53,215 nt of DNA, from assembly GCA_019747705.1 (NCBI GenBank), contig JAIEQM010000046.1:1-53215 (forward strand), read 5' to 3'. Source of the DNA: Chitinophagaceae bacterium (GTDB lineage: Bacteria; Bacteroidota; Bacteroidia; Chitinophagales; Chitinophagaceae). The notes below the pieces were generated by a model. It was not told the origin of the DNA, did no database searches, and saw only the letters and a program-made list of their open reading frames with translations. The position numbers and the translations under genes were made by a program. Positions 24,977 through 33,107 of the stretch are shown piece by piece; positions within the stretch are counted from its first letter, which is position 1, and each line of letters starts with the position of its first letter.

Positions 24977-27900
24977 ATGTTAGGATTCATTTCAAAGCTT
25001 TTTGGTGGAAGTAAAAGTGAAAAAGACGTACAGAAGCTGAGCCCCATTGTTGAAAAAATCAATCAATACTTTCAGCAGTATCAAAATTTAAGTAATGATG
25101 AACTGCGTGGTAAAACACCGGAGTTCCGTGCCCGCATTAAACAACATTTGAGCGCCATTGATGCAGAAATTGCAGAAATGAACAGCCGTGCTGAAGCCCT
25201 GCCTGTGGAGCAGATTAATGAGCGTGATGAAATTTACCAGGCCATTGATAAAAAACGCAAAGAGCGTGACCAGCAGATTGAAGAAATTCTCAACGAAATA
25301 CATCCTGAAGCGTTTGCTGTGGTGAAAGAAGCAGCCCGCCGTTTTACCAATAATGCAGAACTGGAAGCTACTGCCACACAACTCGACCGTGATTTGGTGG
25401 TGAAGCGCCCCCACATGCGTGTTGAAGGCGATAAAGTTTTTTATAAAAAATCATGGATGGCCGGCGGCAGTGAAGTTACCTGGAACATGGTGCATTATGA
25501 TGTGCAGTTGATTGGTGGTACGGTATTGCACCAGGGAAAAATTGCTGAAATGGCAACAGGTGAAGGTAAAACGCTTGTATCTACATTGCCGGCTTATTTG
25601 AATGCATTGCCGGGTGAAGGTGTGCATCTTGTAACCGTGAATGATTACTTAGCACGCCGTGACAGTGAATGGAACGGAACCTTATTTGAATTTTTAGGAT
25701 TAACTGTTGATTGCATTGATAAACATCAGCCCAACAGTGATGACCGCCGCAAAGCTTATTTTGCTGATATTGTTTACGGAACCAATAATGAATTTGGTTT
25801 TGATTACCTCCGTGATAACATGGTGGTGAATGCTGCCGAAAAAGTGCAACGCAAATTGCATTTTGCCATGGTGGATGAGGTGGATAGTATTTTAATTGAT
25901 GAAGCACGTACGCCTTTGATTATTGCCGGCCCTGTGAGTACCGGTAATAATGAACAGCAATTCTTTACCATTAAGCCCCGTATTGAAAAACTGGTTGAAG
26001 TACAAAAACGTTTGGTACAGCAGTTTTTGAATGAAGCCAAAAAATCAATTGCTGAAGGTGATGATGACCCCAAGACGGGCGGACTTGCATTGATGCGTGC
26101 ATGGAGAGGTTTGCCCAAGTATGGTCCGTTGATTAAATATTTAAGTGAGCCGGGTATTAAAGTAAAATTGCAGAAAGCAGAAAATTATTATCTGGCTGAT
26201 CAGCAAAAAGAAATGCCGAAGGTGGATGAAGGTTTGCTGTTTCATATTGATGAAAAAAGCAACTCGGTTGATTTAACCGATAAAGGGCTGGGCATGATTA
26301 CCAGAGACAATGAAGACCCCAACTTCTTTGTGTTGCCCGATATCAGCACTTCGCTTGCTGCCATTGACAGAAGTGAGGAACCTGCTGAACAAAAATTACA
26401 AAAGAAAGAAGGCTTTTTAAATGAATATTCTGCCAAGGCTGACCGTATTCATACCGTGCTGCAATTACTAAAAGCATATACTTTGTTTGATAAAGACATT
26501 GAGTATGTGGTGCTTGATGGACAGGTGAAGATTGTGGATGAACAAACAGGCCGTATCCTTGATGGCCGCCGTTACAGTGATGGTTTACACCAGGCGATTG
26601 AAGCAAAAGAAAATGTACATATTGAAGCAGCTACGCAAACTTATGCCACCATCACACTTCAAAACTATTTCCGTATGTATCACAAGCTTTGTGGTATGAC
26701 GGGTACTGCTGAAACGGAAGCAGGTGAGTTTTGGGATATTTATAAATTAGATGTGGTGAAAGTTCCTACGAACCTTGATATGATTCGTAAAGATGAACAG
26801 GATTTGGTATTTAAAACCAAGCGTGAAAAATACAAAGCTGTTATTGAAGAAATTGAAGCGCTGCGTGGAAAAGGAAGACCGGTACTTGTTGGTACCACCT
26901 CTGTTGAAGTGAGTGAATTGCTGGGCAAGATGCTGCAGCAGAAAAAAATTCCGCATAATGTATTGAATGCAAAGCAACATGCAAAAGAAGCACAGGTAGT
27001 TGCGGAAGCAGGTTTAACCAGCGCTGTTACTATTGCTACCAACATGGCCGGTCGTGGTACTGATATTAAACTGGGAGCAGGTGTAAAAGATGCAGGAGGT
27101 TTGGCTATTCTTGGTACAGAGCGGCATGATAGTCGCCGTGTGGACAGACAGTTGCGTGGCCGTGCAGGAAGACAGGGCGACCCGGGTTCATCTCAGTTCT
27201 ATGTTTCATTAGAAGATGATTTGATGCGTATGTTCGGCAGTGACCGTATTGCAGGTATGATGGATAAGCTGGGTTATAAAGAAGGTGAAGTGATTCAGCA
27301 CAGCATGATTACCAAATCTATTGAGCGTGCACAAAAGAAAGTGGAAGAAAACAACTTCGGCATCCGTAAGCGTTTATTGGAATATGATGATGTAATGAAC
27401 AAACAGCGTGGCGCCGTTTATACAAGAAGAAATCATGCATTGAGTGGTGAACGGTTGGCGCTGGATATTGACAACTCTTTTTATTCTGTGGCTGAAGGTT
27501 TGATTAACTCCTTCCAGGAAACAGGCGACCATGAAGGTTTTGTAATGGCCTGCATCATCAACTTTGGAATTGAAACAAAAATTACTGCTGAAGAGCTGAG
27601 CAAAGGCAATACAGTTGAATTAACGAATCAATTGTATAATGAAGCAAAAACTTCTTACCTGCGCAAGTGTGAACTGCTTCGCAAAGAAGCCATGCCGGTG
27701 TTTAAAAATATCCGCAGCACACAAGGCAGTCAAATTGAAAATGTATTTGTTCCGTTTAGTGATGGCAAGCGTGGATTGCAGGCATTGACTCCTTTACAAA
27801 AAACATTAGATACAGAAGGCGCTGAACTGGTAAGCTCATTGGAACGTACCGCTACATTAGCATTTATTGATGAAGCTTGGAAAGACCATCTGCGTGCGAT

Positions 27901-28303
27901 GGATGATTTGCGTACTTCTGTACAAAACGCAACCTATGAGCAGAAAGACCCATTGGTGATTTATAAAGTGGAAGCGTTTACGTTGTTTGACCAGTTGAAT
28001 AATGAAATCAATAAGAATATTGTTTCCTTCCTCTGCCATGCAGGATTGCCGGTAGAGCAGCAGGGCAACGGACAGATTCGTGAAGGCCGCCAGCAGAAAA
28101 CAGATATGAGCAAACTGCGTCAAAAGAAAGATGAATTGGTGGCAGCCGGTGGCAATGAATTAATGGAAACACCTGATTACTATGACCCATCTGAAAATGT
28201 AAAACAGGAACCCATAATTGCAGGTCCAAAGATTGGAAGAAATGACCCATGCCCTTGTGGTAGTGGTAAGAAGTATAAGCAGTGTCATGGAAAGGATGCG
28301 TAG
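24977..28303 (+). CDS. secA: Preprotein translocase ATPase SecA
   Basis: Full-length SecA of 1108 residues, at the long end typical of Bacteroidota. It drives protein export through SecYEG. Landmarks: N-terminal FISKLFGGSKSEKD, Walker A MATGEGKTL (near residue 192), VTVNDYLARRD, Walker B VDEVDSILIDEARTPLI (near 298), TGTAETEAGEF, the second helicase half with TNMAGRGTDIKL and RQLRGRAGRQGDPGSS, and a C-terminal zinc-binding tail RNDPCPCGSGKKYKQCHG. Compared with short SecAs it carries insertions, including about residues 345-450. A strong terminator follows the stop. Confidence 0.98.
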   Translation: MLGFISKLFGGSKSEKDVQKLSPIVEKINQYFQQYQNLSNDELRGKTPEFRARIKQHLSAIDAEIAEMNSRAEALPVEQINERDEIYQAIDKKRKERDQQIEEILNEIHPEAFAVVKEAARRFTNNAELEATATQLDRDLVVKRPHMRVEGDKVFYKKSWMAGGSEVTWNMVHYDVQLIGGTVLHQGKIAEMATGEGKTLVSTLPAYLNALPGEGVHLVTVNDYLARRDSEWNGTLFEFLGLTVDCIDKHQPNSDDRRKAYFADIVYGTNNEFGFDYLRDNMVVNAAEKVQRKLHFAMVDEVDSILIDEARTPLIIAGPVSTGNNEQQFFTIKPRIEKLVEVQKRLVQQFLNEAKKSIAEGDDDPKTGGLALMRAWRGLPKYGPLIKYLSEPGIKVKLQKAENYYLADQQKEMPKVDEGLLFHIDEKSNSVDLTDKGLGMITRDNEDPNFFVLPDISTSLAAIDRSEEPAEQKLQKKEGFLNEYSAKADRIHTVLQLLKAYTLFDKDIEYVVLDGQVKIVDEQTGRILDGRRYSDGLHQAIEAKENVHIEAATQTYATITLQNYFRMYHKLCGMTGTAETEAGEFWDIYKLDVVKVPTNLDMIRKDEQDLVFKTKREKYKAVIEEIEALRGKGRPVLVGTTSVEVSELLGKMLQQKKIPHNVLNAKQHAKEAQVVAEAGLTSAVTIATNMAGRGTDIKLGAGVKDAGGLAILGTERHDSRRVDRQLRGRAGRQGDPGSSQFYVSLEDDLMRMFGSDRIAGMMDKLGYKEGEVIQHSMITKSIERAQKKVEENNFGIRKRLLEYDDVMNKQRGAVYTRRNHALSGERLALDIDNSFYSVAEGLINSFQETGDHEGFVMACIINFGIETKITAEELSKGNTVELTNQLYNEAKTSYLRKCELLRKEAMPVFKNIRSTQGSQIENVFVPFSDGKRGLQALTPLQKTLDTEGAELVSSLERTATLAFIDEAWKDHLRAMDDLRTSVQNATYEQKDPLVIYKVEAFTLFDQLNNEINKNIVSFLCHAGLPVEQQGNGQIREGRQQKTDMSKLRQKKDELVAAGGNELMETPDYYDPSENVKQEPIIAGPKIGRNDPCPCGSGKKYKQCHGKDA

Positions 28304-28349
28304 TTGACTAGTGTTTGCTTGAAGCATTTAAATAAAGTTGTTTATAGAT

Positions 28350-28380
28350 ATAAATCCCGCTGCGGCGGGATTTATCTTTT
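28350..28380 (+). terminator. Terminator of secA
   Basis: ATAAATCCCGC at 28350-28360 pairs with GCGGGATTTAT at 28365-28375 across a 4-nt TGCG loop, followed by a short T-run. It is separate from the palindrome that begins at 28388. Confidence 0.88.
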
Positions 28381-28387
28381 ACGTTAG

Positions 28388-28424
28388 TTGGACAAATTCG
28401 GAATCCAATTCCGAATTTGTCCAA
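28388..28424. repeat. Palindrome flanking ATPase unit 1, stop side
   Basis: Arm TTGGACAAATTCGGAAT (28388-28404) pairs perfectly with 28408-28424 across a 3-nt CCA loop: 17-bp arms. The end is 3 nt from the stop codon of the DUF4143 ATPase gene. A 38-nt stretch starting here recurs at 29606-29643 with a single difference, in the loop. Confidence 0.95.
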
Positions 28425-28427
28425 ACT

Positions 28428-29585
28428 TTACAACACTTCCACATCATTCCACGGATGTACTTTTAGCCCTGAACTCCTCGCCTGTGTTTCTTTACCGCCG
28501 TATATTAAAAACAATTTTGTTTTCTTTTTTTCAACACCGGCATAGTATTGCAGCCCTTTGAAATAATCCATGCTGATGGTTTCACCGGCTTTTATTTCAT
28601 ATGCATTGATAGTTGTACTGCCTTCTGCCAGCAAATCCACTTCATTGCCTGTTTTATCACGCCAGTAAAAAAGATTGTCCTGCATACCGCTGTTCATACG
28701 CTTCTTCAATGCTTCCATCACCAGCAGGTTTTCAAACAAATGACCTTTAAATGGATGATTCATTAACTGTTTTGCATTTTCAATACCAGCCAATGAACAG
28801 GCCAGACCCGTATCCACAAAATACAGTTTGGGCGATTTAATGAGCCGCTTGTTATAATTGTTATGATAAGGCCGCAGCAAATAAATTACAAAGCTTGCCT
28901 GCAATACAGCCATCCAGTGTGTTGCTGTTTTTTGGTCCACACCGCAATCATTGGCCAATGAGTTTAAATTCAAAACGGAGCCCGCACGTCCTGCACACAA
29001 ACGGATGAACTTTAAAAACAGAGAAACATTGGAAATATTTTTGAGCAGCCGCACATCTCTTTCCACATACGTGCTGATGTAGTTGCTGTACCAGTCAGCA
29101 GGATTTACTTTCCTGGCAATGATTTCAGGGTAGCCGCCAGTAAGAATCGCCTGCAGATAATTTGTTTTTAATTTACCTGCTTCTTTTAATTCAGCAATGC
29201 TCAATGGCATCAGTTGCAAATAACCAACCCTGCCTGCCAGTGTTTGCGTAATATTTTGCTGCAATAAAAAATTGTTACTGCCTGTAAGAATAAACAAACC
29301 TTTCTTCTTTGTTTCATCCAGTATCTGCTGCAGATAAGAAAACAAATGCGGTGCACGCTGCACTTCATCCAGGATAGCGCCGTTTTTATATTGTGCCAGA
29401 AAACCACGTGGGTCGGCTTTGGCAAACTCCAGCACATCAGGATTTTCCATTGATACATAGGGTTTGGCCGGAAACACCAAACGGCACAAAGTGGTTTTGC
29501 CGCTTTGTCTCGGCCCAATCACCGCCACACTTCTGAAACTGCGGCCCAGCTTCTTTAATCTTGCTTCTGCACTACGTTTTATCAT
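28428..29585 (-). CDS. AAA+ ATPase of the DUF4143 family (palindrome-flanked unit 1)
   Basis: A 385-residue protein with an N-terminal AAA+ domain: Walker A GPRQSGKTTL (residues 24-33), Walker B AILDEVQR (about 70-77), sensor-like LTGSNNFLL and arginine-containing TLAGRVGYLQL. A winged-helix-like middle follows (LNLNSLANDCGVDQKTATHW) and then a C-terminal DUF4143 domain with a PD-(D/E)xK-like set, GHLFE, GNEVDLL (about 311-318) and AYEIKAG (Glu about 330). The family is widespread in bacteria and archaea without a settled function. The gene is bracketed on both sides by one palindrome, at 3 nt from its stop and 18 nt from its start. ATPase/nuclease action on palindromes is inference. Confidence 0.92.
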   Translation of the reverse strand: MIKRSAEARLKKLGRSFRSVAVIGPRQSGKTTLCRLVFPAKPYVSMENPDVLEFAKADPRGFLAQYKNGAILDEVQRAPHLFSYLQQILDETKKKGLFILTGSNNFLLQQNITQTLAGRVGYLQLMPLSIAELKEAGKLKTNYLQAILTGGYPEIIARKVNPADWYSNYISTYVERDVRLLKNISNVSLFLKFIRLCAGRAGSVLNLNSLANDCGVDQKTATHWMAVLQASFVIYLLRPYHNNYNKRLIKSPKLYFVDTGLACSLAGIENAKQLMNHPFKGHLFENLLVMEALKKRMNSGMQDNLFYWRDKTGNEVDLLAEGSTTINAYEIKAGETISMDYFKGLQYYAGVEKKKTKLFLIYGGKETQARSSGLKVHPWNDVEVL

Positions 29586-29603
29586 GAATTAAAGATAGGG
29601 CAA

Positions 29604-29644
29604 TTTTGGACAAATTCGGAATTCAATTCCGAATTTGTCCAAAA
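29604..29644. repeat. Palindrome flanking ATPase unit 1, start side
   Basis: Arm TTTTGGACAAATTCGGAAT (29604-29622) pairs perfectly with 29626-29644 across a TCA loop: 19-bp arms. It lies 18 nt upstream of the ATG at 29585. It is the same palindrome as at 28388-28424, in the same orientation as judged by the loop. Confidence 0.95.
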
Positions 29645-29875
29645 TAAAAATTATAATTCAATGATTTACAGTTACTTAATTTTTTATACGTTTTAATTTT
29701 TTATGATGCATAGCGCAGGCCTGTACAGGCAGTAAAGCTGAATTGATGAAACAACAGATTATACCAATTTTGAATATAACATAGCCCAATAAAATAAGCG
29801 TTCCACTTTTGAAACGTATAATACCGCAAAAAAGCAAACTATAGACTAAATAATAATTGTAAGCGGTATTATCAG

Positions 29876-29883
29876 TAAGTTTG
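29876..29883 (+). promoter_or_regulatory. Candidate promoter for deoC
   Basis: TAAGTTTG matches TAnnTTTG, with TTG at 29857-29859, a 16-nt spacer. Transcription would start about 29890, leaving a very short leader before the ATG at 29903. Confidence 0.5.
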
Positions 29884-29902
29884 CTACCCACAATATCAAT
29901 CA

Positions 29903-30823
29903 ATGATTGCTGAAACATCAACCATAAAAATTCCCAACTTCTCTCTTTCACCGAGAGTGGACCAGGTGGGTATTGAAGAACGTGCAGCACGGTTTACCAA
30001 ACGCAGCATTAAGAAAGAATCCAAACTCAACGGATTATTGCTGGCGCTCAACATGATTGACCTTACCACATTGGAGGGAAAAGACACCGATGGAAAAGTA
30101 AAACAACTCTGTTACAAAGCACAGCATTTGCATGATGCCTACCCCGGCCTGCCAACTGTTGCTGCAGTATGTGTTTATCCCAGCATGGTGAAAGTAGCCA
30201 AACAGGCATTGGGTAACTCCGGTATTAAAGTGGCGAGTGTGGCAACGGCATTCCCCAGCGGACAATCAACAAGAGATGTAAAAATCAGAGATACAAAATA
30301 TGCCGTGGCCAATGGCGCTGATGAAGTGGATATGGTTATCAGCAGGGGTAAATTTTTAATGGGCGAATACAATTTTGTGTTTGATGAAATTGCAGCCGTG
30401 AAAGAAGCATGCGGTTCGGCACGATTGAAAGTGATTTTAGAAACAGGTGAACTCGGCTCTTATGATAAAGTGCGGAGAGCCAGTGATATTGCGATGTATG
30501 CCGGTGCCAATTTTATTAAAACATCTACGGGTAAAATTTCACCGGCTGCTACATTGCCTGTAACACTGGTCATGCTGGAAGCCATTCGTGATTTTTATTA
30601 TGAAACGGGAAAGATGATTGCCATGAAGCCTGCAGGCGGTATTTCCAAATCAAAACTGGCTTTGCATTATTTGGTGATGCTTAAAGAAACGTTGGGTGAT
30701 GCATGGATGAATAATGAATGGTTCCGTTTTGGCGCCAGCAGTTTGGCAAATGATTTATTGATGCAGATTGTGAAAGAGAAGACGGGTGTGTATCAATCAA
30801 AAGATTATTTTTCGATAGATTAA
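29903..30823 (+). CDS. deoC: Deoxyribose-phosphate aldolase
   Basis: Class I aldolase splitting 2-deoxyribose 5-phosphate into acetaldehyde and glyceraldehyde 3-phosphate, in nucleoside salvage. 306 residues, with an N-terminal extension relative to the short bacterial type. Visible parts are ALNMIDLTTLEGKDT, AAVCVYPSMV, ATAFPSGQSTRDVKI, ADEVDMVISRGKFL, the Schiff-base lysine in FIKTSTGK (Lys about 205), and the second active-site lysine in MKPAGGI (about 242). It precedes two ALDH-like genes in the same direction, which fits oxidation of the acetaldehyde product, though two repeats lie in the 211-bp gap. Confidence 0.95.
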   Translation: MIAETSTIKIPNFSLSPRVDQVGIEERAARFTKRSIKKESKLNGLLLALNMIDLTTLEGKDTDGKVKQLCYKAQHLHDAYPGLPTVAAVCVYPSMVKVAKQALGNSGIKVASVATAFPSGQSTRDVKIRDTKYAVANGADEVDMVISRGKFLMGEYNFVFDEIAAVKEACGSARLKVILETGELGSYDKVRRASDIAMYAGANFIKTSTGKISPAATLPVTLVMLEAIRDFYYETGKMIAMKPAGGISKSKLALHYLVMLKETLGDAWMNNEWFRFGASSLANDLLMQIVKEKTGVYQSKDYFSID

Positions 30824-30831
30824 GCGGCCCC

Positions 30832-30895
30832 CTTCCGACTTCCCCCCAAGGGGGAAGCCACCATTACACAGCCCTCGCTTTTTAGAGAGCTAAAT
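30832..30895. repeat. GC-rich intergenic repeat, copy 4 (pair of 10306-10375)
   Basis: Shares with 10306-10375 the ordered blocks CCCCCTTCCGACTTCCCCC, AAGGGGGAAGCCACCA, ACAGCCCT, CTTTTT and GAGAGC. It begins 8 bp after the deoC stop. Confidence 0.8.
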
Positions 30896-30976
30896 AAATT
30901 GCAGAGTGGTTGAAATGTGATGATAAAAGAACAAAAGATGAAATGCTTAATTAAACTGATAAATTAAGAAATAAAA

Positions 30977-31020
30977 GTCCGGCCTCCCTCTTCCTTTGGA
31001 GAGGGAACGAGGGTGAGGCT
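30977..31020. repeat. GC-rich intergenic hairpin repeat, copy 5
   Basis: AAAGTCCGGCCTCCCTCTTC followed by TTTGGAGAGGGAACGAGGG and TGAGGCTTAAAACA. CCCTCTTCC pairs imperfectly with GGAGAGGG. It lies just upstream of the ALDH gene start. Confidence 0.6.
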
Positions 31021-31034
31021 TAAAACATAAATTC

Positions 31035-32522
31035 ATGGCTACAAGAACCAAAGCAAAGAATAACACACTCAAACTCAAATTTGATTCGGGATGGAGCTAT
31101 GCACCTGCGCCTGAAAGCAGGAGTATTGCATCTATTAAAGAACGTTATGAATTATTTATCAATGGTGCGTTTGTAAAACCATCATCCAAAAAATATTTCA
31201 AAACCATCAATCCTGCCAATGAAGAAGTGCTGAGCGAAGTTGCTGAAGCCAATGCAGCGGATGTGGACAAAGCAGTGAAAGCGGCACGCACTGCTTATGA
31301 TAAAATGTGGAAGAAAATGCCGGGCAAGGAACGTGCAAAATATATTTACCGTATTGCACGCATGATGCAGGAACGGGCACGTGAGTTTGCAGTGATTGAA
31401 AGTTTGGATGGCGGCAAACCCATTCGTGAAAGCCGTGATTTTGATGTGCCCACTGCTGCCAATCATTTCTTTTACTACGCAGGCTGGGCTGACAAACTGG
31501 AATATGCATTTCCTAACAGGCAGGCACAGCCGCTTGGAGTTGCCGGGCAAATCATTCCCTGGAATTTTCCGTTGCTGATGGCTGCATGGAAAATTGCACC
31601 GGCGTTGGCAACAGGAAATACTGTTGTATTAAAGCCAGCAGAGACAACTCCGCTCACTGCATTAAAGCTTGCAGAAATTATTCAGGAAGCTGATTTGCCG
31701 CCGGGTGTTGTAAACATCATTACGGGTGCAGGTGCAACAGGTGCGGCATTGGTGAATCATCCCGGCATTGATAAAATTGCATTCACCGGTTCAACGGATG
31801 TTGGAAAAATTATTCAGCGTGCTATTGCAGGTACACATAAAAAAGCAACATTGGAATTAGGCGGTAAAGCTGCCAATATCATTTTTGAAGATGCACCGCT
31901 TGACCAGGCAGTGGAAGGAGTTATCAACGGAATCTTTTTTAACCAGGGTCATGTATGTTGCGCAGGTTCACGCCTGTATGTGCAGGAAAGTGTTTACAAA
32001 ACAGTGTTACGAAAATTGAAAGACAGAATAGAAACTTTAATAGTTGGCAACCCGTTGGATAAGAATACAGATATCGGCGCCATCAACTCCAAACAACAAT
32101 TAGAAACGATTTATAAGTATATTAAAATTGGTGTGCAGGAAGGAGCAGAAATGCACCAAAGCAGTTGTGCATTACCGGGCAAAGGATTTTTTTGCAGACC
32201 AACTCTGTTCACCAATGTGGCACAAAGCAGTCGCATAGCACAGGAAGAAATTTTTGGGCCGGTGCTAACCATTCAAACATTCAGAACCGAAGATGAAGTG
32301 ATTGAAAAAGCAAACAATACACCTTATGGATTAAGCGCCGGTGTGTGGACAGATAAGGGTTCCAAGATTTTTAACATGACCACCAAGATGCGTGCAGGAG
32401 TTGTGTGGGCAAACACATTTAACAAGTTCGATCCTACATCACCGTTTGGTGGTTATAAAGAGAGTGGTTACGGCAGAGAAGGTGGATTGCATGGGTTGGG
32501 TGCGTATGTGAATTTGGTTTGA
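31035..32522 (+). CDS. Aldehyde dehydrogenase (ALDH16-like, catalytic part)
   Basis: A 495-residue NAD(P)-dependent aldehyde dehydrogenase. The N-terminus SGWSYAPAPES with YELFINGAFVKPSS is of the ALDH16 type. Active-site motifs are intact: PWNFPLLMAAWKIAPALATGN, GSTDVGK, general-base Glu in TLELGGKAAN (about 274), nucleophile Cys in FNQGHVCCAGSRLY (about 308), then EEIFGPVLTI and SPFGGYKESGYGRE. With deoC upstream, acetaldehyde is a plausible substrate; this is inference. The partner-like truncated ALDH gene lies downstream, across an inserted four-helix-bundle gene. Confidence 0.92.
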   Translation: MATRTKAKNNTLKLKFDSGWSYAPAPESRSIASIKERYELFINGAFVKPSSKKYFKTINPANEEVLSEVAEANAADVDKAVKAARTAYDKMWKKMPGKERAKYIYRIARMMQERAREFAVIESLDGGKPIRESRDFDVPTAANHFFYYAGWADKLEYAFPNRQAQPLGVAGQIIPWNFPLLMAAWKIAPALATGNTVVLKPAETTPLTALKLAEIIQEADLPPGVVNIITGAGATGAALVNHPGIDKIAFTGSTDVGKIIQRAIAGTHKKATLELGGKAANIIFEDAPLDQAVEGVINGIFFNQGHVCCAGSRLYVQESVYKTVLRKLKDRIETLIVGNPLDKNTDIGAINSKQQLETIYKYIKIGVQEGAEMHQSSCALPGKGFFCRPTLFTNVAQSSRIAQEEIFGPVLTIQTFRTEDEVIEKANNTPYGLSAGVWTDKGSKIFNMTTKMRAGVVWANTFNKFDPTSPFGGYKESGYGREGGLHGLGAYVNLV

Positions 32523-32523
32523 C

Positions 32524-32582
32524 TGCAGGGTTGAAGAGGTTTAAAAAGTTGAAAAAGTTCAAGAGGTTCAAGGCGCCCTGCT
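32524..32582. repeat. Left repeat arm of the four-helix-bundle unit
   Basis: Made of GTTGAAGAGGTTTAAAAAG, GTTGAAAAAGTTCAAGAGG and GTTCAAGG words, enclosed by TGCAGGG and CCCTGC. Its reverse complement resembles the arm at 33060-33104: CCTCTTGAACTTTTTCAAC here against CCTCTTCAACTTTTTGAAC there, 17 of 19 positions equal. Confidence 0.65.
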
Positions 32583-32651
32583 TAATAATTACGCTTTTAA
32601 CCCTTATGGTAAGTAATAATTTTACTTAAATAAAATTTTTAACCTGCTTTT

Positions 32652-33059
32652 ATGGCAAAGATTGAACGGTTTGAAGATATTATTTCATGGAAAGAAGCAC
32701 GGGTACTCAATAAAAAAATGGGCGACTTAATTGATAGTGGTCGGTTTAAACAAAGCTATCGTTTAATTAACCAAATAGAAGGATCTGCAGGTTCAGTAAT
32801 GGATAATATTGCAGAAGGATTTGAACGGGGCGGCAATAAGGAGTTTATTCAATTTTTGAATATAGCAAAAGGTTCTTGTGGAGAATTAAGGTCTCAGCTG
32901 TTCAGAGCAATTGACCGCAATTATATTAATCAAAAAGAGTTTGATGATTTATCAACACATGCAATGAAAATCAGTAGCCTGATTCAGAAATTTATATCAT
33001 ACTTAGAAAACTCAGATAACAAAGGGCCAAAATATAAAGGAAGAGATGGAGCCAAATAA
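32652..33059 (+). CDS. Four-helix-bundle protein (23S rRNA IVP family)
   Basis: A 135-residue all-helical protein of the family first described from intervening sequences in 23S rRNA genes. Typical segments are FEDIISWKEARVLNKKM, INQIEGSAGSVMDNIAEGFERGGNKEFIQFLNIAKGSCGELRSQL and a final helix pair. The family has no known enzymatic function; the related Avd protein works with retroelement reverse transcriptases, but no reverse transcriptase is present here. The gene interrupts the ALDH pair and lies between repeat arms of GTTGAAGAGG/GTTCAAAAAG words in inverse orientation, which suggests it arrived as a unit. Confidence 0.88.
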   Translation: MAKIERFEDIISWKEARVLNKKMGDLIDSGRFKQSYRLINQIEGSAGSVMDNIAEGFERGGNKEFIQFLNIAKGSCGELRSQLFRAIDRNYINQKEFDDLSTHAMKISSLIQKFISYLENSDNKGPKYKGRDGAK

Positions 33060-33104
33060 CCTCTTCAACTTTTTGAACCATTGAACTTTTTGAACAAATA
33101 AACA
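33060..33104. repeat. Right repeat arm of the four-helix-bundle unit
   Basis: CCTCTTCAACTTTTTGAACC, then ATTGAACTTTTTGAAC, starting one base after the stop codon. It is an imperfect inverted copy of the arm at 32524-32582. Confidence 0.65.
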
Positions 33105-33107
33105 ACT

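Noticed and set aside
28388..28424. Palindrome read as an ordinary secA terminator
   Set aside because: secA already has a separate terminator at 28350-28380, and the same palindrome recurs upstream of the ATPase gene, where a terminator for secA makes no sense.
29676..29918. Minus-strand ORF of about 80 residues with two hydrophobic stretches upstream of deoC
   Set aside because: It overlaps the deoC start on the opposite strand, has no recognisable family and no clear start signal. The hydrophobicity may simply reflect AT-rich DNA. Kept as a note only.
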